A DNA stretch of 64,000 nt from JBKQVT01 sp963727245 (GTDB lineage: Bacteria; Planctomycetota; Planctomycetia; Pirellulales; Thermoguttaceae), in contig CAVSFO010000004.1 in NCBI GenBank assembly GCA_963727245.1, positions 372,001-436,000 of the forward strand. Direction: 5' to 3'. Below are positions 36,333-44,051 of this stretch, piece after piece (the first letter of the stretch is position 1; each line of letters starts with the position of its first letter). The notes under the pieces were generated by a model that ran no database searches, had not been told where the DNA came from, and saw only the letters and a list, made by a program, of their open reading frames with translations. Made by a program: the position numbers and the translations under genes.

Positions 36333-37160
36333 ATGAATTGGGCGCTGTGGAGAAAGGCCGTTTCCGACGCACGCTGGCAATTGGCCGTTTCCAGCGTGGT
36401 GTTGCTGCTGTTTAGCTGGATTTTCGTCTGGCTGATGAGCAAGTTCCACATGCGTGCCTGGCAGACGCTGCTGGGGCTGGCGCCGAAATTTGTGCTGCCG
36501 ATGTTCGGCGTGTCGGTGACCGAATTGGCCACGCGGACCGGCCAGTTGAGCATTGTCTACGTCCACCTGGTGACGATGCTGGTCTGCGTGGGCTGGGCCC
36601 TGGGCCGGGGCTCCGACAGCATCAGCGGCGAGATCGGCCGCGGCACGATGGACCTGATCCTGGCCATGCCCGTCTGGCGCATCACCGTCATGATCATCCC
36701 CGCGGTGGTGGCGACCGTGGGGGCAGCGATTCTGAGCCTATCGGTCTGGCTGGGCAGCGCGGCGGGCATTCTCTGTTTCAACCTCGACGAAGCGGTCTCG
36801 CCGGCCACGTTTCTGCCCGGGGCCGCCAATCTGTTCGCCATGATTTTCTGCCTGACGGGCATCACGACACTGGTGTCGGCCTGCGGCCGCGACCGCTGGC
36901 GGACGGTGCTGTGGTCGGGGGGATTTTTCGTGGTTTCGCTGGTCATCGAGCTGGTCGCCCGCATGTGGCCGGAAGCCTGGCAGCTCAACTACCTGACCTT
37001 TCTCAGCCTGTTCCAGCCGCAGAAGTTGATTCTGATGCGGAGCGCGCCGGTCTGGACGGCCCTCCGCGACGACGTAGCCCTGGTGGGACTGGGCCTGCTC
37101 TGCTACGCGGCGGCGGGCGTGGCGCTGTGGCGTCGCGACATCCCAGGGCCGCACGGATAG
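36333..37160 (+). CDS. ABC-2 type transporter permease
   Basis: 275 residues with six predicted membrane helices, beginning MNWALWRKAVSDARWQLAVS. The cytoplasmic loop GRGSDSISGEIGRGTMDLIL, then AMPVWR, is the coupling loop typical of ABC-2 permeases (NosY/YhhJ type), where it contacts the ATPase. No ATPase gene is adjacent, so the partner must be encoded elsewhere. The substrate is not readable. The gene is divergent from the one at 36240, with a 92-base gap in which I see no clear promoter. Confidence 0.78.
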   Translation: MNWALWRKAVSDARWQLAVSSVVLLLFSWIFVWLMSKFHMRAWQTLLGLAPKFVLPMFGVSVTELATRTGQLSIVYVHLVTMLVCVGWALGRGSDSISGEIGRGTMDLILAMPVWRITVMIIPAVVATVGAAILSLSVWLGSAAGILCFNLDEAVSPATFLPGAANLFAMIFCLTGITTLVSACGRDRWRTVLWSGGFFVVSLVIELVARMWPEAWQLNYLTFLSLFQPQKLILMRSAPVWTALRDDVALVGLGLLCYAAAGVALWRRDIPGPHG

Positions 37161-37181
37161 CGCTCCGGCCGTAGAGCTTTT

Positions 37182-37222
37182 CGCGGATTGTGGTGGGGCT
37201 CGCTGCGCTCGACCCACCCTAC
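37182..37222. repeat. Half copy of family D (gtagggtgggtcgagcgcag)
   Basis: Reads cgcggattgtggtggggctc, gctgcgctcgacccacccta, c. It matches the right arm of the full palindromes at 47436-47517 and 50470-50570. Confidence 0.55.
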
Positions 37223-37248
37223 AACACAAGCTACGAGGTCCCCAGTCG

Positions 37249-37326
37249 CGTAGGTCAGGCACCCCGTGCCTGACAGAAGGCCGCGAGCCCCCGGCGGGAT
37301 GTCAGGCACAGGGTGCCTGACCTACG
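37249..37326. repeat. Palindromic element, family C
   Basis: cgtaggtcaggcaccccgtg at the left and caggcacagggtgcctgacc tacg at the right. Confidence 0.65.
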
Positions 37327-37337
37327 TCCGGATGCCG

Positions 37338-37398
37338 GCCCCCCCGTTGCAAACGGGGGGCTTTTCTCGCCGGGGGAAATTCTCTGGACGTCGTGCTA
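37338..37398 (-). terminator. Family K 3' element with hairpin, AI-2E-type gene
   Basis: On the minus strand the element begins with the stop codon: TAGcacgacgtccagagaat, then ttcccccggcgagaaaagcc, then a strong hairpin ccccccgtttgcaacggggg g. The same arrangement, nearly base for base, follows the DUF1573 gene at 56298-56356. Confidence 0.6.
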
Positions 37399-38475
37399 CG
37401 AAGTCCCCAGCGTCTGGCCGGCGGGTTTCGCGGCGGCCGCCGGCTGACCGGACTGCATCGCCGTCAACTCGTCGTGCAAAAGGTTGAGGAGCGTTTGCAG
37501 GAAGGCCACCACCATCGGGCCGACGAAGATGCCGATGGGCCCCAGGGCCTGGACCCCGCCCAGCACGCTCAACAGGGCCAGCAGCGGATGCAGATTGGAG
37601 CGGCCGTGCAGCACGGCCGGCTTGACGATGTTGTCGACCGTGGAGACGACCGCCGTGCCGAAGATCGCCAGCAGCACGGCCGCCGTGGTCCGCCCGTCAT
37701 AGAAGAAGAGCCAGAGGCAGGCCGGCACCCAAACGATGGGGGGCCCGATGAACGGCACCATCGCCAGCAACGTGGCCAGCACGGTGAGCAGGAAGATGGA
37801 CGGGAACCCCGCCAGGTAGAAGCCCAGGCCCGCCAACAGCCCTTGAATGAACGCCGAGAGCACGGTGGCGACGACCACGGCGCGGGTGACGTTGGCGAAT
37901 TGCTCGACCAACTGCTGGGTATAGCGCTGGTCCAAAGGCAGCAATCGCACCAGCGAGTGGATCATGGCCGGCCCGTCGGCGAGAAAATAGTAGAGCGCGA
38001 AGACCATCACCAGCAGTCCGACGAAGAACCGGCCCACGAACTGGGTGGTGCCCCAGCCGATATAACTCAACCAGTATTGTCCCTGGGCGAGGACGGCCTT
38101 TCTCATGTCGTCGGCGGAGAGCTTCAATCCCACCTTGTCGACCACCCGCAGGACGGAGGCGGAAAACTTGGGGACATCGATGCGGCCCTTGTCCAGTCTC
38201 TGATAGATGCGGACGCTATCGTCGACGGCTCGAAAAATCACCAGCACCATGGGCACCAGCACGATTAAGAGGATGGCCACCGTGGTCAAGGCCGCCGCCA
38301 GCCGGCCGCGCCCCTTGCAGCGGGCGACGAACCAGCGGTGGACCGGTCCGAAAATCACCACCAGCAGGAGGGCCAGGAACGCCGGCAAGAGGAAACTGGC
38401 CATCACCTGGAAGAACAGCACCGCCATCAACGCCAGGATGGCGACCAGGACGACCAGCGAGATGATTCTCGCCAT
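37396..38475 (-). CDS. AI-2E family transporter (PerM/YdiK-like)
   Basis: 359 residues, eight or so membrane helices. The start MARIISLVVLVAILALMAVL is preceded by GGAGA, whereas the longer reading begins in repeat-like sequence. A soluble central part (RLDKGRIDVPKFSASVLRVV, residues about 95-145) and the conserved block FLLTVLATLLAMVPFIGPPI (about 235-255) are hallmarks of the family. It is named for autoinducer-2 export, but in most members works as a general exporter or antiporter. Real substrate unknown. Its stop codon is the first base triplet of repeat family K. Confidence 0.82.
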   Translation of the reverse strand: MARIISLVVLVAILALMAVLFFQVMASFLLPAFLALLLVVIFGPVHRWFVARCKGRGRLAAALTTVAILLIVLVPMVLVIFRAVDDSVRIYQRLDKGRIDVPKFSASVLRVVDKVGLKLSADDMRKAVLAQGQYWLSYIGWGTTQFVGRFFVGLLVMVFALYYFLADGPAMIHSLVRLLPLDQRYTQQLVEQFANVTRAVVVATVLSAFIQGLLAGLGFYLAGFPSIFLLTVLATLLAMVPFIGPPIVWVPACLWLFFYDGRTTAAVLLAIFGTAVVSTVDNIVKPAVLHGRSNLHPLLALLSVLGGVQALGPIGIFVGPMVVAFLQTLLNLLHDELTAMQSGQPAAAAKPAGQTLGTS

Positions 38476-38824
38476 GGTGGTATCTCCGCAAAGGGCATGT
38501 AAAAATGGCGAACCAGGAGTTTTTGTAGCAGCCGAAGGCGCCCGCGGGCGGCCCCGATTGCTTGTCAACCGCGCACGGCGGAGCCAAAGGGGGAGCTTTA
38601 ATACGCCACGAAGCCCCCTTGTGCCTACGGCACCCCGATAGCGAAGCTATCGGGGCCACCCGCGAAGCTACCGGGCCGCCCACGGTTACGCCATTGTAAT
38701 CCATGCCCCAACAACTGGACCAGTGGGCGCGGCCTTGGACCACTTGAACGGGCGGTTGGCAGGCGTCACAATGGATTGGCCAGGATAATTCCCCCGCGAC
38801 CACCCTGCCCTTGCTGGCCCCCCC
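38476..38824. other. Gap with a short perfect hairpin, no gene
   Basis: ccccgatagcgaagctatcg ggg (38633-38655) forms a 10-bp stem with a GAA loop. The rest of the gap, between divergently transcribed genes, holds no recognised gene and probably the promoters for both. Confidence 0.4.
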
Positions 38825-39898
38825 ATGGCGAATGAGAAGCGATCGAGCGCCCGCCGCTGGCTGATGCTGGCCGTCAAGCTGCTGATTGTGGTGGCGGTAA
38901 TCTGGGCGATCCACCGCACGATCTCCGATGTCTGGCACAAATTGTCCGAGCATCCTGAACAATTGTGGGCGATCCGGCCCGGTTGGCTGCTGGTGTCCGG
39001 CTTGTTGTACCTGGTCGGAATCCTGCCCGAGGGGCTGTTTTGGCACCGTGCCCTGGTGTCGCTCGGACAGCAGGCGCCCCTGGGTCGGACCTTGCGGGCC
39101 TACTACCTTGGACACCTGGGAAAGTACGTGCCCGGCAAGGCCGTGGTCGTGGTCATGCGGACCGGGCTGGTCTGCGGTCCCGGAGTGGACGTGAGCATCG
39201 CCGCGGCCAGCGTATTTCTGGAAACCCTGACCATGATGGCCTCGGGGGCTTTTTTGGCGGCCGTGGTGTTGGTCGTGTATGACGTGCGGCACGGCTTGTC
39301 GTTCTGGGCGGCGACGGGCGGGGGTGCTTTCACGGGTTGCCCGGCCATGCTCGGTTGGATCTCCATCCACGGTTGGTGGCTGCTGGCTTCGCTGGCCATG
39401 GCGGCGGCAACCGGTCTGCCTACGCTGCCGCCGGTCTTCGCGCGCGTCGCTCGGCTGCTGGGTGTCGGCCGCTCCGATCCGGCCGTGGCGGCCAAGTTGG
39501 CCAAGTTCCGCTACCGCACCTTGCTCTGGGGCTGGCTCATCATGTTTGCCGGCTGGGCGTTTATCGGGGCCAGCCTTTGGGCCGCCCTGAAAGCGGTGGG
39601 AGCCCCGGACCTCGACCTGCTCGGGCAGCTTCCCCTCTACATGGCCGCCACGGCCCTGGCGCTGGTGGCTGGATTCGTCGTCGTTTTGATGCCCAGCGGC
39701 GCGATTGTCCGCGAGGCCGTGCTGATGGAGACGCTGCTGTTGTTTTTTCCCCGCATGGGGGACGTTATTGCCCTGGTGACTGCACTGGTGTTGCGTTTGG
39801 TCTGGCTAGTGGCGGAACTGGTGATTTCCGCTATCCTTTATTTTGGTCGGAGAATACCCGATGCTTTCCATCGTCATTCCGGTCTTCAACGAAGCTGA
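38825..39898 (+). CDS. YbhN/AglD-type lipid-flippase-like membrane protein (LPG synthase TM family)
   Basis: 357 residues with eight or so membrane helices. The pattern of the first half (KLLIVVAVIWAIHRTISDVW, then GLFWHRALVSLGQQ, YYLGHLGKYVPGKAVVVVMR) matches the transmembrane part of lysylphosphatidylglycerol synthases (PF03706). The Y-x-L-G-x-L-G-K-Y-V-P-G-K block is the family signature. No aminoacyl-transferase domain follows, so it is the flippase-like half alone. Its 3' end overlaps the next gene (39861) by 38 bases, and that gene makes a polyprenyl-type glycosyl donor. That context fits lipid-linked sugar transfer. Confidence 0.78.
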   Translation: MANEKRSSARRWLMLAVKLLIVVAVIWAIHRTISDVWHKLSEHPEQLWAIRPGWLLVSGLLYLVGILPEGLFWHRALVSLGQQAPLGRTLRAYYLGHLGKYVPGKAVVVVMRTGLVCGPGVDVSIAAASVFLETLTMMASGAFLAAVVLVVYDVRHGLSFWAATGGGAFTGCPAMLGWISIHGWWLLASLAMAAATGLPTLPPVFARVARLLGVGRSDPAVAAKLAKFRYRTLLWGWLIMFAGWAFIGASLWAALKAVGAPDLDLLGQLPLYMAATALALVAGFVVVLMPSGAIVREAVLMETLLLFFPRMGDVIALVTALVLRLVWLVAELVISAILYFGRRIPDAFHRHSGLQRS

Positions 39899-40865
39899 GA
39901 GCCTGGCGGAGCTGCACCGCGAGTTGAGCGAGGTTGCCGCGGCCCAAGGCTACAACCTGGACGTGGTTTTCGTCGACGACGGCTCCCGCGACGGCTCCTG
40001 GGAAGTGATCTGCGGCCTGGCGGCGGCCGACAAGCACGTGCGCGGCATCCGCTTTCGCCGCAACTTCGGCAAGGCGGCCGCGCTGAGCGCCGGCTTTGCC
40101 CAGGCCCGCGGCGAGCTGGTCATGACGCTGGACGCCGATCTCCAGGACGACCCCCGCGAGATTCCCCGCTTTCTGGCGGAAATGGAGAAGCACCTCGACG
40201 TGGTCAGCGGCTGGAAGAAGGTCCGCCACGACCCCTGGCACAAGGTCTTGCCTTCGCGGGTGTTCAACGCCCTGGTCAGCCGGATGACGGGCGTCGTCCT
40301 GCACGACCACAACTGCGGCATGAAATGCTATCGGCGCCAGATCTTCGACGAGGTGCGGCTCTACGGCGAGCTGCACCGCTTTGTGCCCGTGCTGGCGGCC
40401 GGCCGCGGATACCGCGTGGGCGAGCTGGTCATCCACCATCGCCCCCGCGCGCACGGCCGCTCGAAGTACGGCGTAAGCCGCTTCATCAAGGGCTTCCTCG
40501 ACCTGCTGACGGTCAAGTTCCTCACCGGCTTCAGCCAGCGGCCGCAGCACATGCTGGGCACGTTCGGCCTGGGCTCGTTCCTGCTCGGCCTGGCAGGGAT
40601 CGTTTACCTGACGATCTACTGGTGCCTGGCGCAACTCTGCCCGCAATGGCATTTGATTCCCTTGCACGACCGGCCCGCGCTGATCTATTCGGTGGCGCTG
40701 ATGCTTTTGGGCGGGCAATTGATGTCGCTGGGCTTCCTGGCCGAGTTGTTCATCGCCTATCACGAGCCCGACCTGCGCTCCTACTCGATCGTGGAGCGGA
40801 CGGCCCCGCTGGCGGCTGCCGCCGACTCGACCCCTCCGCAAGACCCTAACCCGGCGAACCCATGA
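39861..40865 (+). CDS. GT2 glycosyltransferase, DPM/ArnC-like with two C-terminal membrane helices
   Basis: 334 residues from MLSIVIPVFNEAESLAELHR; the longer frame (39843) adds six residues without a better ribosome site. GT-A fold: FVDDGSRDGSWE binds the nucleotide, TLDADLQDDPREIP holds the metal-binding DxD, and NCGMKCYRRQIFDE is the acceptor-side block of polyprenyl-phosphate glycosyltransferases. HHRPRAHGRSKYG is the conserved basic motif before the C-terminal membrane helices (about 235-260 and 270-300). It transfers a sugar to a polyprenyl phosphate at the inner membrane. Both ends overlap neighbouring genes, so the three (38825-42382) form one operon. Confidence 0.88.
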   Translation: MLSIVIPVFNEAESLAELHRELSEVAAAQGYNLDVVFVDDGSRDGSWEVICGLAAADKHVRGIRFRRNFGKAAALSAGFAQARGELVMTLDADLQDDPREIPRFLAEMEKHLDVVSGWKKVRHDPWHKVLPSRVFNALVSRMTGVVLHDHNCGMKCYRRQIFDEVRLYGELHRFVPVLAAGRGYRVGELVIHHRPRAHGRSKYGVSRFIKGFLDLLTVKFLTGFSQRPQHMLGTFGLGSFLLGLAGIVYLTIYWCLAQLCPQWHLIPLHDRPALIYSVALMLLGGQLMSLGFLAELFIAYHEPDLRSYSIVERTAPLAAAADSTPPQDPNPANP

Positions 40866-42382
40866 GCAATTCAAACGACGATCCCCGTGCCGCGCTCCGC
40901 CGCGGCGTCTACCTGTTGCTGATTTTCGTCGGCGTCGGCGCCATGTTGGGCCGCATCCTGGCCATCGACGCCGTCGATCGCACGGCCGTCGAGGACTATC
41001 GCGTCAAGGAGGGGGTAGGGGCGAAACGCAAAGCCCTGGAAGCCCAGGGCGTACACGGCCAGCAACTGGCCGAAGCCCTCCGCAAGGAAGAGACGCGGCT
41101 GGACGAGAGGTTGGCCAGGCGCCGGCCCTTCCTCAGCGCCAACGACCGCAGCCGCTGGGCCACCGTCCGGGCCCTGGTCGAGGACGACATGCGCATCCCC
41201 GGGTTCCCCTACGCCATCGACCGGGTCATTCAGCAGCCGAACTGGGACACCATCGACATGGTCAAGCACAAGGACGACGGCCACCTCTATTCCAGCAAGC
41301 CGCCGCTTTTGGCCACGCTCATCGCCGGCGAGTATTGGGTGATCTATCGGCTCAGCGGCCTGTCGCTGGGCACGCACCCCTTTGAAGTCGGCCGCTTCAT
41401 GCTCGTCACGCTCAACGTGATTCCCCTGGCGATCTACTTCCTGCTCCTGGCGTCGCTGGTCGAGCGGTTGGGAAAGTCCGACTGGGGCCGAATTTTCGTC
41501 ATGACCGCCGCCGTCTTCGCCACGTTTTTGACCACCTTCGCCGTCGTGCTCACCAACCACGTCCAGGGGGCGGTCTGCGTCATGGTCGCGCTGTGGGCCG
41601 CCGTGCCCATCTGGTTCGACGGCGAGCGCCGCTGGCCATATTTCGCCCTGGCGGGCCTGTCGAGCGCGCTTTTGGTCGCCGACGAGCTGCCCGGGTTGTC
41701 GCTGGCGGTCGCCTTGGGCCTGGCCCTGCTGTGGAAGGCCCCGCGGCCCGCGATTTTGGCCTGGCTGCCGGCCTGCGCGCTGGTCGCCGCCGCGTTCTTC
41801 GGCACCAACTGGATCGCCCATCACAGCCTCCGCCTGCCCTATGCGCACAACAAGGGGACCGACAACTGGTACGATTACACCTACCAAGTCGGCGACCGGA
41901 CGATCGAGAGCTATTGGAACCATCCCCAGGGAGTCGACCTGGGCGAGAAGTCGCCGGCGGTCTACGCCCTGCACTCCCTGGTCGGCCACCACGGCATCTT
42001 CTCGTTGACGCCCATCTGGCTGCTCAGCGCCGCCGGCACGCTGGTCTGGCTTTTCCAGCGCCGCGATCGGCGGCTGCGGGAGTTGGCGCTGCTGGTCGGC
42101 GCGGTCACGGTGGTCTGCGTGGCGTTCTACCTTTTCGGCGTGCCGATGGACAAGCGGAGTTATGGCGGCGTGAACTGCGGCTTCCGCTGGGTGTTTTTCC
42201 TGACGCCGCTCTGGCTGTTGGTCATGCTGCCGGCCGTCGACTTCCTGGGCCGCCGCCGCTGGACCGCGGTGCTTGCCGCCGTGCTGTTGATGCTCTCGGT
42301 CGTCTCGGTCAGCTATCCGACCTGGAATCCCTGGACCGATCCCTGGCTGATGGACTTCATGCGATACCAGGGATGGTTGTGA
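40862..42382 (+). CDS. Multi-pass membrane protein, possible GT-C-like glycosyltransferase
   Basis: 506 residues; start ATG overlaps the previous stop (ATGA). N-terminal helix RRGVYLLLIFVGVGAMLGRI, then a charged soluble segment (about 45-115) with LRKEETRLDERLARRRPFLS, then nine or so membrane helices. Polar motifs in loops include DDGHLYSSKPPLLATLIAGE (about 138-158) and YAHNKGTDNWYDY. The HLYSSKPPL piece resembles the lumenal catalytic region of GT39/dolichyl-mannosyltransferase-like enzymes, but the usual N-terminal DD/DE is not clear. Assignment is weak. The operon context (polyprenyl sugar synthase, flippase-like protein) supports a sugar-lipid role. Confidence 0.65.
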   Translation: MSNSNDDPRAALRRGVYLLLIFVGVGAMLGRILAIDAVDRTAVEDYRVKEGVGAKRKALEAQGVHGQQLAEALRKEETRLDERLARRRPFLSANDRSRWATVRALVEDDMRIPGFPYAIDRVIQQPNWDTIDMVKHKDDGHLYSSKPPLLATLIAGEYWVIYRLSGLSLGTHPFEVGRFMLVTLNVIPLAIYFLLLASLVERLGKSDWGRIFVMTAAVFATFLTTFAVVLTNHVQGAVCVMVALWAAVPIWFDGERRWPYFALAGLSSALLVADELPGLSLAVALGLALLWKAPRPAILAWLPACALVAAAFFGTNWIAHHSLRLPYAHNKGTDNWYDYTYQVGDRTIESYWNHPQGVDLGEKSPAVYALHSLVGHHGIFSLTPIWLLSAAGTLVWLFQRRDRRLRELALLVGAVTVVCVAFYLFGVPMDKRSYGGVNCGFRWVFFLTPLWLLVMLPAVDFLGRRRWTAVLAAVLLMLSVVSVSYPTWNPWTDPWLMDFMRYQGWL

Positions 42383-42388
42383 GCACCG

Positions 42389-42567
42389 ATCTCCCCTCTC
42401 CCTCCGGGAGAGGGGCGGGGGTGAGGGCATGTGTCCCCTCTCCCTCCGGGAGGCGACCACTTCGTGGTGCCCGGGCGGTGAGGGCGGCCGTGCAAAACTC
42501 GTAGCAGGTGGATAGTTTCCTCGTTGCCCGCTCTCACCCTGCCCCTCTCCCGGAGGGAGAGGGGACC
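42389..42567. repeat. Three copies of family A between convergent genes
   Basis: Copies at 42392-42427 (ctcccctctccctccgggag), 42434-42485 (with the cgaccacttcgtggtgcccg variant shared with 15729) and, inverted, 42533-42567. Confidence 0.65.
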
Positions 42568-42579
42568 AAGCCGCGCCCC

Positions 42580-44000
42580 TCACTTCCCGATGCAGAAGCG
42601 GCTGAAGATGCGGTCCAAGACGTCCTCGGTGTAGACGGCGCCGGCGACCTTGCCCAACTCTTCCAGGGCCGCGCGGACCTCGGCCGCCACCAACTCCTCG
42701 CCGCCGCCCTGGCCGGCAAGCTTCCGCGCGCGGGCCAGACACTCGGCCGCCAAAATCAACGACTGGCGGCAGCGGACGGCCGTGCCGGGCACCACGTCGC
42801 CTCCGCCGGCGCGATGGGCCGACACGGCAAGGCGCAGTCGCTCGCGCAAGGCGCGGAGCCCGGCGCCGGTCTTGCTGCTGGTTTCGATGGCGCCGGAAAG
42901 CGCCGCGCCGGAAGAAACTCGCCGTGACGAAGCAGGTCGGTTTTCGTGAGCACAAGGAGTTGCTCGCCGGGCGGCCAGGGCTCCAAGGGCGCCGGTCCCG
43001 GCTGTGTCACGTCCACGCACACCAGCCGCACGTCCGCCTGCCGGTGCTGCTGGCCGGCGGCGGCTTGGGCGGCCTGCTCGATGCTGCGTGCCACTGGCTC
43101 CGCCAGTGCATTTGGCGGCAGGGAACTCCTGCACTGGCAAAGCCCGTGGCACTGGGAAATTCCCGCCGTATCGATCAGTTGGCAGCGCACGCCGGCCAGG
43201 TCCACCTCGGCCAGGAGGTAGTCGCGCGTCGTGCCGGGCTGGTCGGAAACCAAGGCCCTGGGCTGGCCCGCCAGGGCGTTGAAAAGGCTGCTCTTGCCGC
43301 TGTTGGGCGGGCCGGCCAGCGCCACGCGGACCAACTGGCCCGTCTCCCCGCGCGAGTCCATGCGCTCGACCAGGCCGGCGATCGCCGCCGCCGCTTCCTC
43401 GAGCGTGGCGGTCAACTTGCCCGCCGCCAGCGGCGGCACGTCTTCCTCGGCAAAGTCGAGCCGGGCCTCCAAATCGGCCGACAACTCCAACAGCCCGTCG
43501 CGGAGCCGATGGAGCGGCTGGGCCAGGCCGCCGGCAAGCTGGGCCAAAGCAACGCGGAGTTGCTCGGCGTCGGCCGCATCGACCACCCCGAGGACGGCTT
43601 CGGCCTGGGTCAGATCGATCCGGCCGGCCAGGAAGGCGCGGAGGGTGAATTCGCCGGGCTCCGCCGGCCGCGCGCCGGCGGCGCAGACGGTCCGCAGCAG
43701 GGCCTCCAGCAGCGGCGGCGAGCCGAGGGTGTGGATTTCGGCCACTGGCTGGCCCGTGTAGCTCCGCTTGCCCGGCCAGAGATACAGCTCCCCGGGCAGC
43801 GGCGCGGCAATTCCTGGCAGCCAGCAGAAGCCGGGCACGGCCGCGGGTCGCACCAGCGACGACAGGTGCACCAGCGGCGCGGGGCGAAAACAGCCCTCCA
43901 GGCAAGCCCGCAGCCGCGGCCCGCTGAGGCGGACGATCCCTCGGGCGGCGCCCCCTGGCGGCGAGGCAATCGCGGCGATGGTATCGTCCAGTGCGTGCAT
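42580..44000 (-). CDS. mnmE: tRNA modification GTPase MnmE, with a translated repeat and a frameshift near 42928
   Basis: Works with MnmG to make 5-carboxymethylaminomethyluridine at the tRNA wobble base. From MHALDDTIAAIASPPGGAAR: N-terminal formyl-THF domain, helical domain with an inserted G domain, and the C-terminal FCIGK with its catalytic Cys. G1 is GPPNSGKSS, G2 TTRD, G3 DTAG, G4 TKTD, G5 SSKTG. Directly after DTAGI, repeat family B adds the peptide SQCHGLCQCRSSLPPNALAE PVA within switch II. One extra base near 42928 is needed to join LTKTDLLRHG to SGAALSGAIETSSKTGAG. The N-terminal domain is Pro-rich and somewhat diverged. It lies 51 bases downstream of yidC on the same strand, a common gene order. 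Confidence 0.85.
43088..43151. repeat. Family B palindrome translated in MnmE switch II
   Basis: gtgccactggctccgccagt and cactggcaaagcccgtggca enclose a short centre. They encode 23 residues between DTAG and the next helix. Confidence 0.75.
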
Positions 44001-44015
44001 GACGGCCGGATCGTG

Positions 44016-44049
44016 CCTTCCCCCTTCCGCCCTCCGCCTTCCCCCTTTA
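44016..44049. repeat. Low-complexity repeat, family H
   Basis: ccttcccccttccgccctcc gccttccccctt, filling most of the gap between yidC and mnmE. Confidence 0.5.
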
Positions 44050-44051
44050 CT

